DNA of 64,000 bases, from contig NZ_CP061319.1 in the NCBI RefSeq assembly GCF_018688455.1, forward strand, positions 930,001 to 994,000, read 5' to 3'. Below, in pieces: positions 1 through 8,516 of the stretch. Made by a program: the position numbers and the translations under genes. This DNA is from Polynucleobacter sp. AM-7D1. GTDB taxonomy: Bacteria; Pseudomonadota; Gammaproteobacteria; Burkholderiales; Burkholderiaceae. Position 1 is the stretch's first letter. Each line of letters begins with the position of its first letter. The notes under the pieces are model-generated. The model was not told the DNA's origin. It saw only the letters and a program-made list of their open reading frames with translations, and searched no databases.

Positions 1-955
1 TTGATGGCGGTCTGGTTGCGTCTGCTAATAAATCTGTTTTAAAAACTTGTCTGCAATCTACAGCGTCAAAGCGATAGGTTTTGGAGCAGAAATCACACTC
101 GGTCTCTACAGCACCTTGCTCTGCAAGAATGCTTTCAACTTCCTCTTCGCCCAGCATTCTGAGGACATCAGCCACCTTGGCCCGAGAACAACGGCAACCA
201 AAGCGAACAGGGCGAACTGGGAAGCTCCGAACACCACTTTCTGTAGACTCTTCTAAAAAAAGACGGCGCAAGATGGTTTCGGGTGAAAGAGTCAACAATT
301 CTTCATTAGTGATGGTCTCACCAAGAGTCTGAATTCTGGTCCAACCTTCAGCGGCAAGTTGCGGGTCTAGGTGGGCATGACCTCCGGAGTCAGGCAAGCG
401 CTGCAAAAGTAATCCACCGACATGGGTGTCGTTTGAAACTAGCCAAATACGGGTGTCTAGCTGCTCTGAATTTTGCATGTACAAAGCGATCGCTTCAGCA
501 GCGCTCGTAACAGGCTTAATAACCGTGCCACGATGTTCCTGGAGTGCCACAATGCCTTGATAGGGGGCTTGACCAGGCTGGCGATCAGAAGGGTCAAGAG
601 TAATCACCAGGCGCCCAGTATTGTCAGCATCCAGCAATTCACCTAGAGTGGCGTTGGGATCAATACTCTCCGCCTCTACGGAGAGCTTTACCGTAGCGCG
701 CATAGTCAAATCAGACTTACATTCAACCACGAGAAGTTGAATTGGACCTTTGCTCTGAGCTTGAATAATCAAGGTCCCATCAAATTTAAGGCTGGCGCTT
801 AAGAGGGTTGCCGCACCCACGAAGTCACCTAGCATTCGTCTAATAACAGGTGGATCATTCCGACGCTCCAAAACAGCCTGCCAGGCACTACTTATGGAAA
901 CAATTTCCCCGCGGACTGGGGCGCCATCACACATAAATACAAGTAATTCGTTCAT
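1..955 (-). CDS. hslO: Hsp33 redox-regulated chaperone, C-terminal end cut by window edge
   Basis: Cytoplasmic holdase chaperone activated by oxidation and unfolding. The reading frame starts at an ATG at 955 (MNELLVFMCDGAPVRGEI) and is still open at base 1, so only the last few residues are missing. Near its end it carries the family's zinc-binding cysteines as a CRC pair (CRCSRAKV) and, about 30 residues later, CDFC; these four cysteines form the redox switch in known Hsp33. The N-terminal part shows the usual Hsp33 core (FVGAATLLSASLKF, GTLIIQAQSKGP). It diverges from gltX with 67 bases between them. Identification is firm from motif spacing and overall length of about 318 residues. Confidence 0.95.
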   Translation of the reverse strand, partial: MNELLVFMCDGAPVRGEIVSISSAWQAVLERRNDPPVIRRMLGDFVGAATLLSASLKFDGTLIIQAQSKGPIQLLVVECKSDLTMRATVKLSVEAESIDPNATLGELLDADNTGRLVITLDPSDRQPGQAPYQGIVALQEHRGTVIKPVTSAAEAIALYMQNSEQLDTRIWLVSNDTHVGGLLLQRLPDSGGHAHLDPQLAAEGWTRIQTLGETITNEELLTLSPETILRRLFLEESTESGVRSFPVRPVRFGCRCSRAKVADVLRMLGEEEVESILAEQGAVETECDFCSKTYRFDAVDCRQVFKTDLLADATRPPS

Positions 956-1022
956 AGGTGAAAGTATCCACTTTTTTCAGAATTGAGTCCTAAATGGCAA
1001 ATTTCTAGGCTGACCTGAGATA

Positions 1023-2426
1023 ATGTCTTTTATGCAAATACGTACACGATTCGCCCCTAGTCCAACGGGCTTTATTCACTTGGGCAACCTCCGCAGTGCT
1101 TTGTATCCGTGGGCTTTTGCTCGCCACAACAAAGGTGACTTCATTTTGCGTATTGAGGATACGGATTTAGAGCGATCCACACAGGAAGCAGTCGATGTCA
1201 TTATCGAAGGTATGGCGTGGCTTGGTCTGGATCTAGATGAGGGTCCGATTTATCAAATGCAACGCATTGATCGTTATCGTGAAGTTGTTAAGCAGATGTT
1301 AGAGGCTGGGCTTGCCTATCCTTGCTATATGAGCGAAGAAGAGCTCAATAAACTACGCGATCAACAGATGGCTAATAAAGAAAAGCCTCGCTATAACGGT
1401 CAATGGCGCCCGGAGCCAGGAAAAATCCTGCCAGCAATACCCGAAGGTATTTTGCCGGTGATTCGCTTTAAGAATCCCATAGGTGGATCCGTTATCTGGG
1501 AGGATGCTGTCAAAGGCAAAATCGAAATTAGCAACGATGAGTTAGATGATTTAGTGATAGCCCGACCAGACGGGACACCGACCTATAACTTCTGCGTTGT
1601 TGTAGACGATCTCGATATGAATATCACCCATGTGATTCGTGGTGATGATCACGTCAACAACACACCACGCCAAATTAATATCATGAAGGCGCTGGGCGGA
1701 ACGCCGCCGGTATATGCCCATTTGCCGACAGTTCTCAATGACTCTGGTGAAAAAATGAGTAAGCGTAATGGCGCTATGAGTGTGCGTGATTACCAAAGAG
1801 CAGGGTACTTGCCGGAAGCCATTCTGAATTACCTCGCTAGGTTAGGGTGGTCTCATGGTGATGCGGAGATCTTTACTAAAGAGCAGTTTGTGAATTGGTT
1901 TGATCTAGACAGCCTTGGTCGATCACCCGCACAACATAACCCTGAAAAATTACTTTGGCTTAATCATCAATATATTCAGAATGCTGATCCTACTGTCTTG
2001 GCAGAGGCGACCAAGCCATTCGCCCATGAGTTAGGCATTGATACAGAAAAGGGTCCAGACTTTGTGCAGGTAGTGGGGCTTCTTAAAGATCGCGCGAATA
2101 CGCTCATCGAAATCGCAGAAGGCGCTAAGCTTTTTTACCTGCCTGCACCAGCTCATAGTGCAGAACAAATTGCCGCAAATATCCCTGCTGAAATTATCCC
2201 CGCACTAAAAGATTTGATCGAAGCAGTTAAATCAGCGGAGCACACAAAAGCGGCTTATGGACTGGCTTTTAAAGAAGTTTTAGCTAAACATCAGATCAAA
2301 ATGCCAGCCTTAGCAATGCCTGTCCGCTATGCTTTATTTGCGACAACGCAGACCCCGGCGATTGATTCTGTCATGGTTGTTTTGGGCAAGGATGAGGTAA
2401 TTAAAAGGCTTTCCAAGGTAGTCTAA
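1023..2426 (+). CDS. gltX: Glutamyl-tRNA synthetase
   Basis: Charges tRNA-Glu with glutamate in the cytoplasm; a class I synthetase. The HIGH-type signature is seen as [11 protein letters not shown] at residues 12-22 and the KMSKR loop at about 244-248 (GEKMSKRNG). Its 467 residues match the usual discriminating or non-discriminating GluRS size. A second in-frame ATG lies three codons downstream ([10 protein letters not shown]), and neither start has a strong ribosome site, so the true start may be 1032. A tRNA-Glu gene lies about 200 bases downstream, a suggestive but probably coincidental neighbourhood. Confidence 0.97.
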   Translation: MSFMQIRTRFAPSPTGFIHLGNLRSALYPWAFARHNKGDFILRIEDTDLERSTQEAVDVIIEGMAWLGLDLDEGPIYQMQRIDRYREVVKQMLEAGLAYPCYMSEEELNKLRDQQMANKEKPRYNGQWRPEPGKILPAIPEGILPVIRFKNPIGGSVIWEDAVKGKIEISNDELDDLVIARPDGTPTYNFCVVVDDLDMNITHVIRGDDHVNNTPRQINIMKALGGTPPVYAHLPTVLNDSGEKMSKRNGAMSVRDYQRAGYLPEAILNYLARLGWSHGDAEIFTKEQFVNWFDLDSLGRSPAQHNPEKLLWLNHQYIQNADPTVLAEATKPFAHELGIDTEKGPDFVQVVGLLKDRANTLIEIAEGAKLFYLPAPAHSAEQIAANIPAEIIPALKDLIEAVKSAEHTKAAYGLAFKEVLAKHQIKMPALAMPVRYALFATTQTPAIDSVMVVLGKDEVIKRLSKVV

Positions 2427-2434
2427 GCAGAATT

Positions 2435-2464
2435 TGCTCCCTCCTACAAAAATAGGATAAAATC
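2435..2464 (+). promoter_or_regulatory. Possible promoter for the tRNA cluster
   Basis: TTGCTC at 2435-2440 and TAAAAT at 2459-2464 are separated by 18 bases and lie about 43 bases ahead of tRNA-Ala. The -10 match is good and the -35 is partial. It is the best candidate in the 80-base gap between gltX and the first tRNA. Confidence 0.35.
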
Positions 2465-2506
2465 TTGGATTGTTTTGAGTGTCTTGTAGATTTTTAGCGA
2501 GATTAC

Positions 2507-2582
<76 letters not shown>

Positions 2583-2622
2583 AGCATTTAAAATAGCAGT
2601 ATTAGTTTTTGTAGTAGTCCAG

Positions 2623-2698
2623 GTCCCCATCGTCTAGAGGCCTAGGACATCACCCTTTCACGGTGAGTACGGGGGTTCGAATCCCCCTGGGGACGCCA
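2623..2698 (+). tRNA. tRNA-Glu (TTC)
   Basis: A 76-base cloverleaf with an encoded CCA. GTCCCCA pairs with TGGGGAC in the acceptor arm; the anticodon arm TCACC / GGTGA encloses CTTTCAC, anticodon TTC for glutamate. The T arm contains GGTTCGAATCC. It lies 40 bases after tRNA-Ala. Confidence 0.97.
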
Positions 2699-2754
2699 AA
2701 TTTTTGGCTAGTTGTGAGTTGTAAGTAGTGACACAAGTAGCAATCGATGTACTT

Positions 2755-2831
2755 GGAGCGGTAGTTCAGTTGGTTAGAATATCGGCCTGTCACGCCGAGG
2801 GTCGCGGGTTCGAGTCCCGTCCGCTCCGCCA
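2755..2831 (+). tRNA. tRNA-Asp (GTC)
   Basis: A 77-base cloverleaf with an encoded CCA. GGAGCGG pairs with CCGCTCC; the anticodon arm CGGCC/CGCCG region encloses CTGTCAC, anticodon GTC for aspartate. Last gene of the tRNA run, followed by a strong terminator. Confidence 0.97.
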
Positions 2832-2840
2832 AGTAAGTTT

Positions 2841-2868
2841 AAAAAGCCCCTGCATAAGGGGCTTTTTT
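2841..2868. terminator. Rho-independent terminator after the tRNA cluster
   Basis: GCCCC at 2846-2850 pairs with GGGGC at 2858-2862, extended by an A run on the left and a T run on the right. It ends the tRNA transcript and, read on the minus strand, can also end the leftward M48 protease gene, whose stop lies ten bases to its right. Confidence 0.85.
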
Positions 2869-2877
2869 CTTTTCTAC

Positions 2878-3711
2878 TCAATCTTTTGATGGTTTCTTTG
2901 GGGGCGGTGGCTTAGGCGCTGCTTTATAGATAGGTTCAACCGCAGGCATTAGAGCTGTCAATTGCTCAATTCGGGTTTCACCAGAAGGGTGGGTGGATAA
3001 AAATTCTGGAGAGTTTTTATCCTTCGTGGCCTTTAGCATCTTTTGCCAAACACTAATCGCACCCATGGGGTTATAGCCTGCTCTTGCAGCAAGCTCTAAT
3101 CCAATAGCATCTGCTTCGGACTCATTTTCTCGTGAGTTGGGTAAAACGATTGCGTAGTGGGCCACTTGATTGGCGGCGCTGACTGCAGAGCCATAGGGGC
3201 CAGCTAGAGCCGTTGCAATATTCACTAATACATTTTGTGCTGCCGCTTGAGATACACGCTCTCTACCGTGCTCCCTTAAGGCATGAGCAATCTCATGACC
3301 CATGATGGCAGCTATTTCATCATCATTTAGATTGAGCTGCTCAATGATGCCTGTGTAAAAGGTAATCTTTCCGCCAGGCGCACAAGTAGCATTGAGTGTT
3401 GGGGCATTAATGAGAGTTAACTGCCAATCCCATTGTCTGGTGTCATCTCTAAATACCTCAGTTTGTGGAATCAGTCTATTCGCAATCAGCTTCAAGCGAT
3501 CGTAAGTAGGTCCTGAGGTGACCAGTATATTTTTTTCTTTTGCTTTTTGGTTTTGCTCACTGTAACTCGCAGCAGAAAGACGATTTACATCTTCTGTTGA
3601 AGCCATCATGAATTGGGATCGGCTAATGCCTACTGCTCCTGGGCGAGTAGTGCTAGCACATGCCGAGAGTAGGGTAACAAGCGCAAGGACCCAATAGATG
3701 CGAATGCTCAA
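2878..3711 (-). CDS. M48 family metallopeptidase lipoprotein
   Basis: A zinc protease anchored in the outer or inner membrane by a lipid. The N-terminus is a lipoprotein signal with lipobox LSAC, cysteine at residue 18. The zinc motif HEIAH is at 139-143 and the downstream glutamate ligand region ESEAD at about 197-201. The 277-residue length and architecture match YcaL/LoiP-like periplasmic M48 proteases, which clean up misfolded envelope proteins. The C-terminus is rich in proline and lysine. Exact substrate cannot be told from sequence. Confidence 0.92.
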   Translation of the reverse strand: MSIRIYWVLALVTLLSACASTTRPGAVGISRSQFMMASTEDVNRLSAASYSEQNQKAKEKNILVTSGPTYDRLKLIANRLIPQTEVFRDDTRQWDWQLTLINAPTLNATCAPGGKITFYTGIIEQLNLNDDEIAAIMGHEIAHALREHGRERVSQAAAQNVLVNIATALAGPYGSAVSAANQVAHYAIVLPNSRENESEADAIGLELAARAGYNPMGAISVWQKMLKATKDKNSPEFLSTHPSGETRIEQLTALMPAVEPIYKAAPKPPPPKKPSKD

Positions 3712-3745
3712 ATGAGATCCCTGCGTTTATTCAATACTGTTTACC

Positions 3746-4345
3746 TTACTTCTTTTTCGGGGTAGTGATAGATGCAGCCATTGCATCAAAATAAATTACC
3801 TTAACTTGCTCGCCAACATTTACGTCGGCCAGCAGCTGCGGGTTCTTTACCGTTACCACGGTAACTTTGCCACTAGGACCCTTAACAGAAACGAGTTTCT
3901 TGGGGCGATCGACGGCAATAATGTCAGCAATGATGGTAGTGGTGTTGGTAATCGTGCGAGTTGGTTTTTCACCTGGCTTAGATGTCACCTCAGATGAGGT
4001 TTCTACTTTGCTACGAATGCCGTCACTCTTAGTCTTGATCAGTTCAATTGCAACAGCGAGTTCATAGGTAACGTTCAGGCGGTCACCTTTTTTGATCTGG
4101 TCAAAGTTTTTAATCTCAGGGCCGGCAACGAACTTTGATTCACCTTCATTATTTTTAAAGAAAATTGTACGAGTCTTCTTATCAATCTTAGTAACAGTAC
4201 CCTCATATAACTGATAAATATTGTCAGTTATGGCTGCATCAACCACAACTGCATTGGGTGCACTTGGGGTTTGAGCCATCGTGAGTGCTGGGCCTGCCAA
4301 AAGAGCAGCGGCTACCAGGGTAATTGGGGCGAATTTGATCTTCAT
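3746..4345 (-). CDS. Exported protein with two similar beta-type repeats, function unknown
   Basis: I do not recognise a named family. A signal peptide covers about residues 1-24 (ends ALTMAQ). The mature part has two similar halves: one around residues 44-110 (YEGTVTKIDKKTRTIFFK ... GDRLNVTYELAVAIEL) and one around 135-195 (ADIIAVDRPKKLVSVKG ... GEQVKVIYFDAMAAS). Each reads like a small beta-barrel unit with a conserved 'G(D/E)xxxVxY' turn, which suggests an internal duplication. It sits 34 bases upstream of the M48 protease on the same strand, so the two may be co-transcribed and both act in the envelope. No catalytic residues or cysteines are visible. Confidence 0.8.
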   Translation of the reverse strand: MKIKFAPITLVAAALLAGPALTMAQTPSAPNAVVVDAAITDNIYQLYEGTVTKIDKKTRTIFFKNNEGESKFVAGPEIKNFDQIKKGDRLNVTYELAVAIELIKTKSDGIRSKVETSSEVTSKPGEKPTRTITNTTTIIADIIAVDRPKKLVSVKGPSGKVTVVTVKNPQLLADVNVGEQVKVIYFDAMAASITTPKKK

Positions 4346-4497
4346 ATCTTTCCTTAATAATGTGTATTTCTATAGTGATATTAGCGTATTTTTACCCTCA
4401 ATTTCACTTAAAGCGCCATCCTATGGTGCTCAAGGAAATTTATAAGCTTCTTTGATAACATCAGTCCTTTCAGAGTGATTCAAGCTAAAGGAACTTC

Positions 4498-5280
4498 ATG
4501 CCCCGATTTGCCGCCAACCTCACTATGCTATTTAATGAAGTGCCGTTCTTGGAGCGTTTTGCGCTCGCCAAAACCGGTGGATTTAAGGCTGTTGAATTTC
4601 TTTTTCCTTACGCCTTTGATGCTCAAGCGATTAAGCTGGCTTTGGATCACAACGCCCTCAAGCTCGCACTACATAACTTACCTGCAGGTGATTGGGATGC
4701 GGGAGAGCGTGGAATTGCTTGCTTACCTGATCGGGTTGCTGAATTTCGTTCTGGTGTTGCAAAAGCAATTGAGTATGCCTCGATTCTCGGTGTACCTCAG
4801 CTCAATTGCCTTGCTGGTAAGGTTCCAGCAGGATCTGATCCAAAGGTGCTGCACGATACCTTTGTCAATAATTTGCAATACGCTGCTGGTGAACTCAAGA
4901 AAGTTGGCTTAAAGCTTTTGATCGAGCCTATTAATACCTTTGATATGCCAGGCTTTTACTTGTCAAAGACAGAGCAGGGCATTGCCATTTTGGATGCCGT
5001 TGGAGCAGATAACGCTTTTTTACAATACGACATCTATCATGCCCAGCGCATGGAAGGTGAGCTTGGAAATACTATTCAAAAATACTTTAGCCGCATTGCC
5101 CACATCCAGTTGGCCGACAACCCGGGTCGCAATGAGCCCGGTACCGGTGAAATCAACTACGACTATCTCTTTGGCTTATTAGATCGTCTTGGATACACCG
5201 GCTATATTGGTTGCGAGTACAAACCTCTCAAATCAACTGAAGCAGGTCTAGGATGGATGGGTCGGTATGAGCAGGAATGA
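4498..5280 (+). CDS. hyi: Hydroxypyruvate isomerase
   Basis: Interconverts hydroxypyruvate and tartronate semialdehyde in the cytoplasm. The 260 residues form a xylose-isomerase-like TIM barrel, close to the E. coli Hyi length of 258. Visible landmarks include MPRFAANLTMLFNEVPFLER at the N-terminus, the metal-ligand region LIEPINTF, QYDIYHAQRMEGE and the C-terminal GCEYKP. A ribosome site (AAAGGAAC) precedes the ATG by five bases. The next gene encodes the matching reductase, so the pair runs the lower glyoxylate/glycerate route. Glyoxylate carboligase is not in the window. Confidence 0.93.
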   Translation: MPRFAANLTMLFNEVPFLERFALAKTGGFKAVEFLFPYAFDAQAIKLALDHNALKLALHNLPAGDWDAGERGIACLPDRVAEFRSGVAKAIEYASILGVPQLNCLAGKVPAGSDPKVLHDTFVNNLQYAAGELKKVGLKLLIEPINTFDMPGFYLSKTEQGIAILDAVGADNAFLQYDIYHAQRMEGELGNTIQKYFSRIAHIQLADNPGRNEPGTGEINYDYLFGLLDRLGYTGYIGCEYKPLKSTEAGLGWMGRYEQE

Positions 5281-5366
5281 TCTAGCTCAGTTACAAATTA
5301 GTGAATCAATAATGAAGTAAAGCGGAAAATCAGTAAGTTAAATAATTAATAAATAAGGATGACATT

Positions 5367-6263
5367 ATGAGTAAGTTAAAGCTAGGTTTTGTTGGTTTGG
5401 GAATTATGGGTGCCCCGATGGCGGGCCATTTAGTAGCTGCTGGTCACGAGGTATTTATCAATACCCGTAGCAAGATTCCGGAAGAGTTAGCCAATAGCGC
5501 TGCAATCCCTTGCTCTAGCCCCGCAGAAGTTGCCAGCAAAGCAGACATCATCATCACCATGGTGCCAGATACTCCTGATGTGGAAAAAGTTCTCTTTGGG
5601 GATCACGGCATTGCCCAAGGATTAACAGCTGGCAAGATCGTCGTTGATATGAGTTCGATTTCTCCGATAGCAACTCAAGAGTTTGCTAAACGTATTAATG
5701 CTTTGGGCTGTGAATATGTCGACGCTCCAGTCTCAGGCGGTCAAGTAGGCGCAAAGGCGGCGAGCCTAACTATCATGGTGGGTGCTAGTGAATCCACCTT
5801 TGCAAAGGTGAAGCCTGTCTTTGAGCTGATGGGCAAGAACATCACCCTTGTTGGTGGCAATGGCGCTGGTCAAATTACAAAAGTAGCCAATCAAATTATT
5901 GTTGCCTTAAACATCGAAGCCGTTGCTGAAGCCTTGGTATTTGCTGCTAAAGCAGGCGCTGATCCTGCTAAGGTCCGTGAGGCACTGATGGGAGGTTTTG
6001 CCAGCTCCAAGATTCTAGAAGTTCATGGTGAACGTATGATCAAACGCACTTTTGATCCTGGCTTCAGAATCGAATTACATCAAAAAGATTTAAGCCTCGC
6101 ACTCAGTAGCGCTAAAGCTTTAGGCGTATCACTACCAAATACTGCTACAGCCCAAGAATTGTTGAACTCTTGCACTGCCCATGGCGGTAAGGCTTGGGAT
6201 CACTCTGCTATGGTCAAGGCACTAGAAAAAATGGCGAACTTTGAAATTGGTCAAAAGGCTTAA
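5367..6263 (+). CDS. glxR: 2-hydroxy-3-oxopropionate (tartronate semialdehyde) reductase
   Basis: Reduces tartronate semialdehyde to D-glycerate with NAD(P)H; a 3-hydroxyisobutyrate dehydrogenase family member. The Rossmann motif GFVGLGIMGAPMAGHL opens the protein, followed by the substrate-binding DAPVSGGQVGA signature and the catalytic lysine region GAGQITKVANQ. The length of 298 residues is typical. A good ribosome site (AAGGATGA) lies just before the ATG. Placement 86 bases after hyi supports the glycerate route; the symbol garR is also used for this enzyme. Other beta-hydroxyacid dehydrogenases share the fold, so substrate assignment leans on context. Confidence 0.9.
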   Translation: MSKLKLGFVGLGIMGAPMAGHLVAAGHEVFINTRSKIPEELANSAAIPCSSPAEVASKADIIITMVPDTPDVEKVLFGDHGIAQGLTAGKIVVDMSSISPIATQEFAKRINALGCEYVDAPVSGGQVGAKAASLTIMVGASESTFAKVKPVFELMGKNITLVGGNGAGQITKVANQIIVALNIEAVAEALVFAAKAGADPAKVREALMGGFASSKILEVHGERMIKRTFDPGFRIELHQKDLSLALSSAKALGVSLPNTATAQELLNSCTAHGGKAWDHSAMVKALEKMANFEIGQKA

Positions 6264-6272
6264 GGCGCGCTG

Positions 6273-6857
6273 ATGAGAACTTTGTTGGTTTACCTTCATG
6301 GCTTTCGTTCCTCACCTAACTCCACCAAGGCAGTTATGACTGGTGAGGCGGTGAGGGCGCTTTCAAATACAGAAAATAGCTATGAATGGTATTGCCCACA
6401 ATTGCTAGCATCACCAAAAGAAAGCATTGATATGGTGATCAAACGCATTGATCAATCTCAAGCTGATCGCATAGTCATTATTGGATCCTCTTTAGGTGGC
6501 TTTTATACAAATTACCTTGCAGAAAAATATCAATGCAAAGCGATTGCATTAAATCCTGCGGTATATGCGGCAAGGGAATTAGGGCCGCATGTGGGCATGA
6601 TGACGGCATATGACAGCGAAGAACCTTTCGATTTTAAGGCTGAATACATTGATCAATTGCGTGCTTTGCAAGTTGAGTCTATTTCCAATCCAGAGCGATA
6701 TTTTTTAATTGCTGCTAAAGGGGATGAGCTGCTCGATTGGAAGGAAATGGTTGCTTTTTACCCAGGTGCTAAACAACTTATTCTTGAGGGAAGTGATCAT
6801 GGGATTGCTGACTATGCCACCCATCTTCCAGCAGTGATCGAATTTATCGAGCATTAA
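6273..6857 (+). CDS. YqiA/YcfP-type alpha/beta-hydrolase esterase
   Basis: A small cytoplasmic esterase of the alpha/beta-hydrolase fold. The nucleophile elbow is GSSLGG in IIGSSLGGFYTNYLAEKY, the oxyanion region is YLHGFRSSPNS near the N-terminus, and a histidine sits in GSDHGI near the end. The 194-residue length equals E. coli YqiA (193), which hydrolyses short acyl esters in vitro; its cellular substrate is unknown. It begins nine bases after glxR and precedes the DUF3108 gene by four, so these genes likely share a transcript. Confidence 0.87.
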   Translation: MRTLLVYLHGFRSSPNSTKAVMTGEAVRALSNTENSYEWYCPQLLASPKESIDMVIKRIDQSQADRIVIIGSSLGGFYTNYLAEKYQCKAIALNPAVYAARELGPHVGMMTAYDSEEPFDFKAEYIDQLRALQVESISNPERYFLIAAKGDELLDWKEMVAFYPGAKQLILEGSDHGIADYATHLPAVIEFIEH

Positions 6858-6861
6858 TGTT

Positions 6862-7866
6862 TTGATTGATTTATTTGGCAATCTGCTTTCATTCTTTCGC
6901 AGAAAATCTCTGTGGATTTTGATTGCCGCAATCTTTTTATCTATTGCTGGCCACCTCATTTTATTTTTTGGACTGCCATTTATTTCTTTCGGCGCACCGC
7001 CGCCTATTGCTGAAGACCTGATTATCAAAACAGATCTTCGTGTTGATCCTCCGAAGAAGATTCAGATGGTCAGTACACCCAAGAAAAAAACTACGCCTAA
7101 GCAAACAAATGCAGTCTCAGCTGACCCATTGTCAGATCAGGGCAAAGGAGAGCAGGGCGCAGTTGGCAACCAATCAGGGCAAGCATTTCGTCTGCCTGAG
7201 TCTGGTACTTATTATTTTGATGCCTACGTTGATGGGCAGCTTTATCAAACAGCACAGCTTGACTGGATAACAGAAGGCAATAACTATCGCCTGTATATCA
7301 ACATACCTTATGCCGTAGTTGGCCCATTTGTTTTTGAATCGCGTGGCTCTGTTGATGCTTATGGAATAGCACCATCCATTTATTGGACCCAGCGCGGCAC
7401 TAAACCACCGCGCTACTCTCGCTTTGATCGTGATCAGAGTGGAGCAGGGAAGATGTACTTCTCTGAAAAGCCCGAGTTCACCCCCGATCTCCTCCCCGGG
7501 ACTCAGGATCGATTTAGCCTCATGTTCCAATTTGCTTCACTTCTAAACGGTAGCGACAAAATCGATGAAGCAGGGAGTATTCGTGCACTTCCTGTAGTTG
7601 ACTACAACACCTTGGAGATGTGGCAATTTAAGAGCTACGGTGAAGTTGAGTCCGAAGACGTTCCGAGTTTGGGTAAATCTATAAATAGGCATTACGCCCT
7701 CATGCAACGCGAGAACGATCCATACAAGCGTCAGGTAGATATTTGGTTGGCGAGGGACCTTGATTGGCTTCCAGGAAGAATGCGCTCCCTAGAGTCCAAT
7801 GGGCGGGTCTTAGAGCTTGTTTTTAAGCAAAGAGAACCAATAGATAAGTCCAAGTTGGTTAATTAA
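6862..7866 (+). CDS. DUF3108 domain protein with N-terminal membrane anchor
   Basis: A conserved protein of unknown function. A TTG start at 6862 is the only reasonable start in frame; the ATG at 6857 is in another frame and stops at once. Residues about 14-35 form a membrane segment (SLWILIAAIFLSIAGHLILF), followed by a low-complexity linker rich in K, P and T and then a beta-rich domain resembling DUF3108 (YYFDAYVDGQLYQTAQLDW, near residue 117). It would face the periplasm. It follows the YqiA-like gene by four bases and converges on the ion channel gene. Confidence 0.78.
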   Translation: MIDLFGNLLSFFRRKSLWILIAAIFLSIAGHLILFFGLPFISFGAPPPIAEDLIIKTDLRVDPPKKIQMVSTPKKKTTPKQTNAVSADPLSDQGKGEQGAVGNQSGQAFRLPESGTYYFDAYVDGQLYQTAQLDWITEGNNYRLYINIPYAVVGPFVFESRGSVDAYGIAPSIYWTQRGTKPPRYSRFDRDQSGAGKMYFSEKPEFTPDLLPGTQDRFSLMFQFASLLNGSDKIDEAGSIRALPVVDYNTLEMWQFKSYGEVESEDVPSLGKSINRHYALMQRENDPYKRQVDIWLARDLDWLPGRMRSLESNGRVLELVFKQREPIDKSKLVN

Positions 7867-7895
7867 ACCAAAAAACCTTCTTTTAAGGACGCCGC

Positions 7896-8435
7896 TTAGA
7901 AACCGGAGCCTGATTTAGGATTTTGATTGGATCTACCTAATAATGCCCCCATCATGGAATACAAGGCGGCTCCAGACATCGAGACGGCAAAGATTCCAGA
8001 GAATGAAATGATGATGGGCAAGATTCTCCATTGCTCAGACAAGTTATAAGTACCAAATCCCACGGTGGTGTACATCTCGCCAGCAAAATAGAAGGTCTGC
8101 GGATTAGTTGGAAACACTTGCAAAGCTACACAGAGATAAGCCCAAGCAACGATTTCTGATAAATGACTGGCAATAATTAACAAAATTGCGATGAAATACG
8201 ACAGGAAGTTGGCGCCATATACCCGTTTATTCTCTAGCTTTTGATCAAGCCAATGGAATGCCCCTGCAATCATCAGAACAGCCACGCCATGAAATGTCAG
8301 CATGAGGCATGCAAGCACCAGCACAAACCAAATCTGGCTGTTTCCCATGTCTGTATTGATCTGGGCGAATAAGGTATTAAAACTCGGTAGATTGTGAAAG
8401 CCGGGGAGTTTGGCTATTTGTTCTAGTAGGTCCAT
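7896..8435 (-). CDS. Small potassium-channel-like membrane protein
   Basis: An inner-membrane protein of 179 residues with hydrophobic segments near 35-60, 77-105 and 135-160. Between the last two lies a pore-type loop with TTVGFGTY (about residues 122-129), similar to the TVGYG selectivity filter of potassium channels. This fits the Ion_trans_2 class, with an extra N-terminal helix and no visible regulatory domain. A near-consensus promoter lies 55 bases upstream, after the ankyrin gene, so it can be transcribed by itself. Ion selectivity is inferred from the filter and not proven. Confidence 0.82.
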   Translation of the reverse strand: MDLLEQIAKLPGFHNLPSFNTLFAQINTDMGNSQIWFVLVLACLMLTFHGVAVLMIAGAFHWLDQKLENKRVYGANFLSYFIAILLIIASHLSEIVAWAYLCVALQVFPTNPQTFYFAGEMYTTVGFGTYNLSEQWRILPIIISFSGIFAVSMSGAALYSMMGALLGRSNQNPKSGSGF

Positions 8436-8489
8436 ATCGTGTTTGCTTCTGTCTTTATTTACTTAAATATCTTATTTGACATAATAATG

Positions 8490-8516
8490 ATTATACGCAG
8501 CAAGTGATAATGTCAA
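8490..8516 (-). promoter_or_regulatory. Consensus-like promoter for the ion channel gene
   Basis: On the minus strand a perfect TTGACA (8516-8511) and a perfect TATAAT (8495-8490) are separated by 15 bases, two fewer than usual. TTGACAT at its left end recurs as an inverted copy at 8476-8482, so the promoter lies within an inverted repeat. It directly abuts the stop codon of the ankyrin gene and is 55 bases from the channel ATG. Confidence 0.65.

Noticed and set aside
2650..2832. 60-codon minus-strand open frame over tRNA-Glu and tRNA-Asp
   Set aside because: It reads through two tRNA genes on the wrong strand. This kind of peptide is a well known false annotation arising from tRNA sequence.
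4412..4430. AGCGCCAT / ATGGTGCT hairpin ahead of hyi
   Set aside because: Eight-base stem with one wobble and a three-base loop, but no T run and no known leader type; too little to call an element.
6705..7028. 107-codon minus-strand frame over the YqiA/DUF3108 junction
   Set aside because: Overlaps two plus-strand genes with better support; composition is not that of a known protein.
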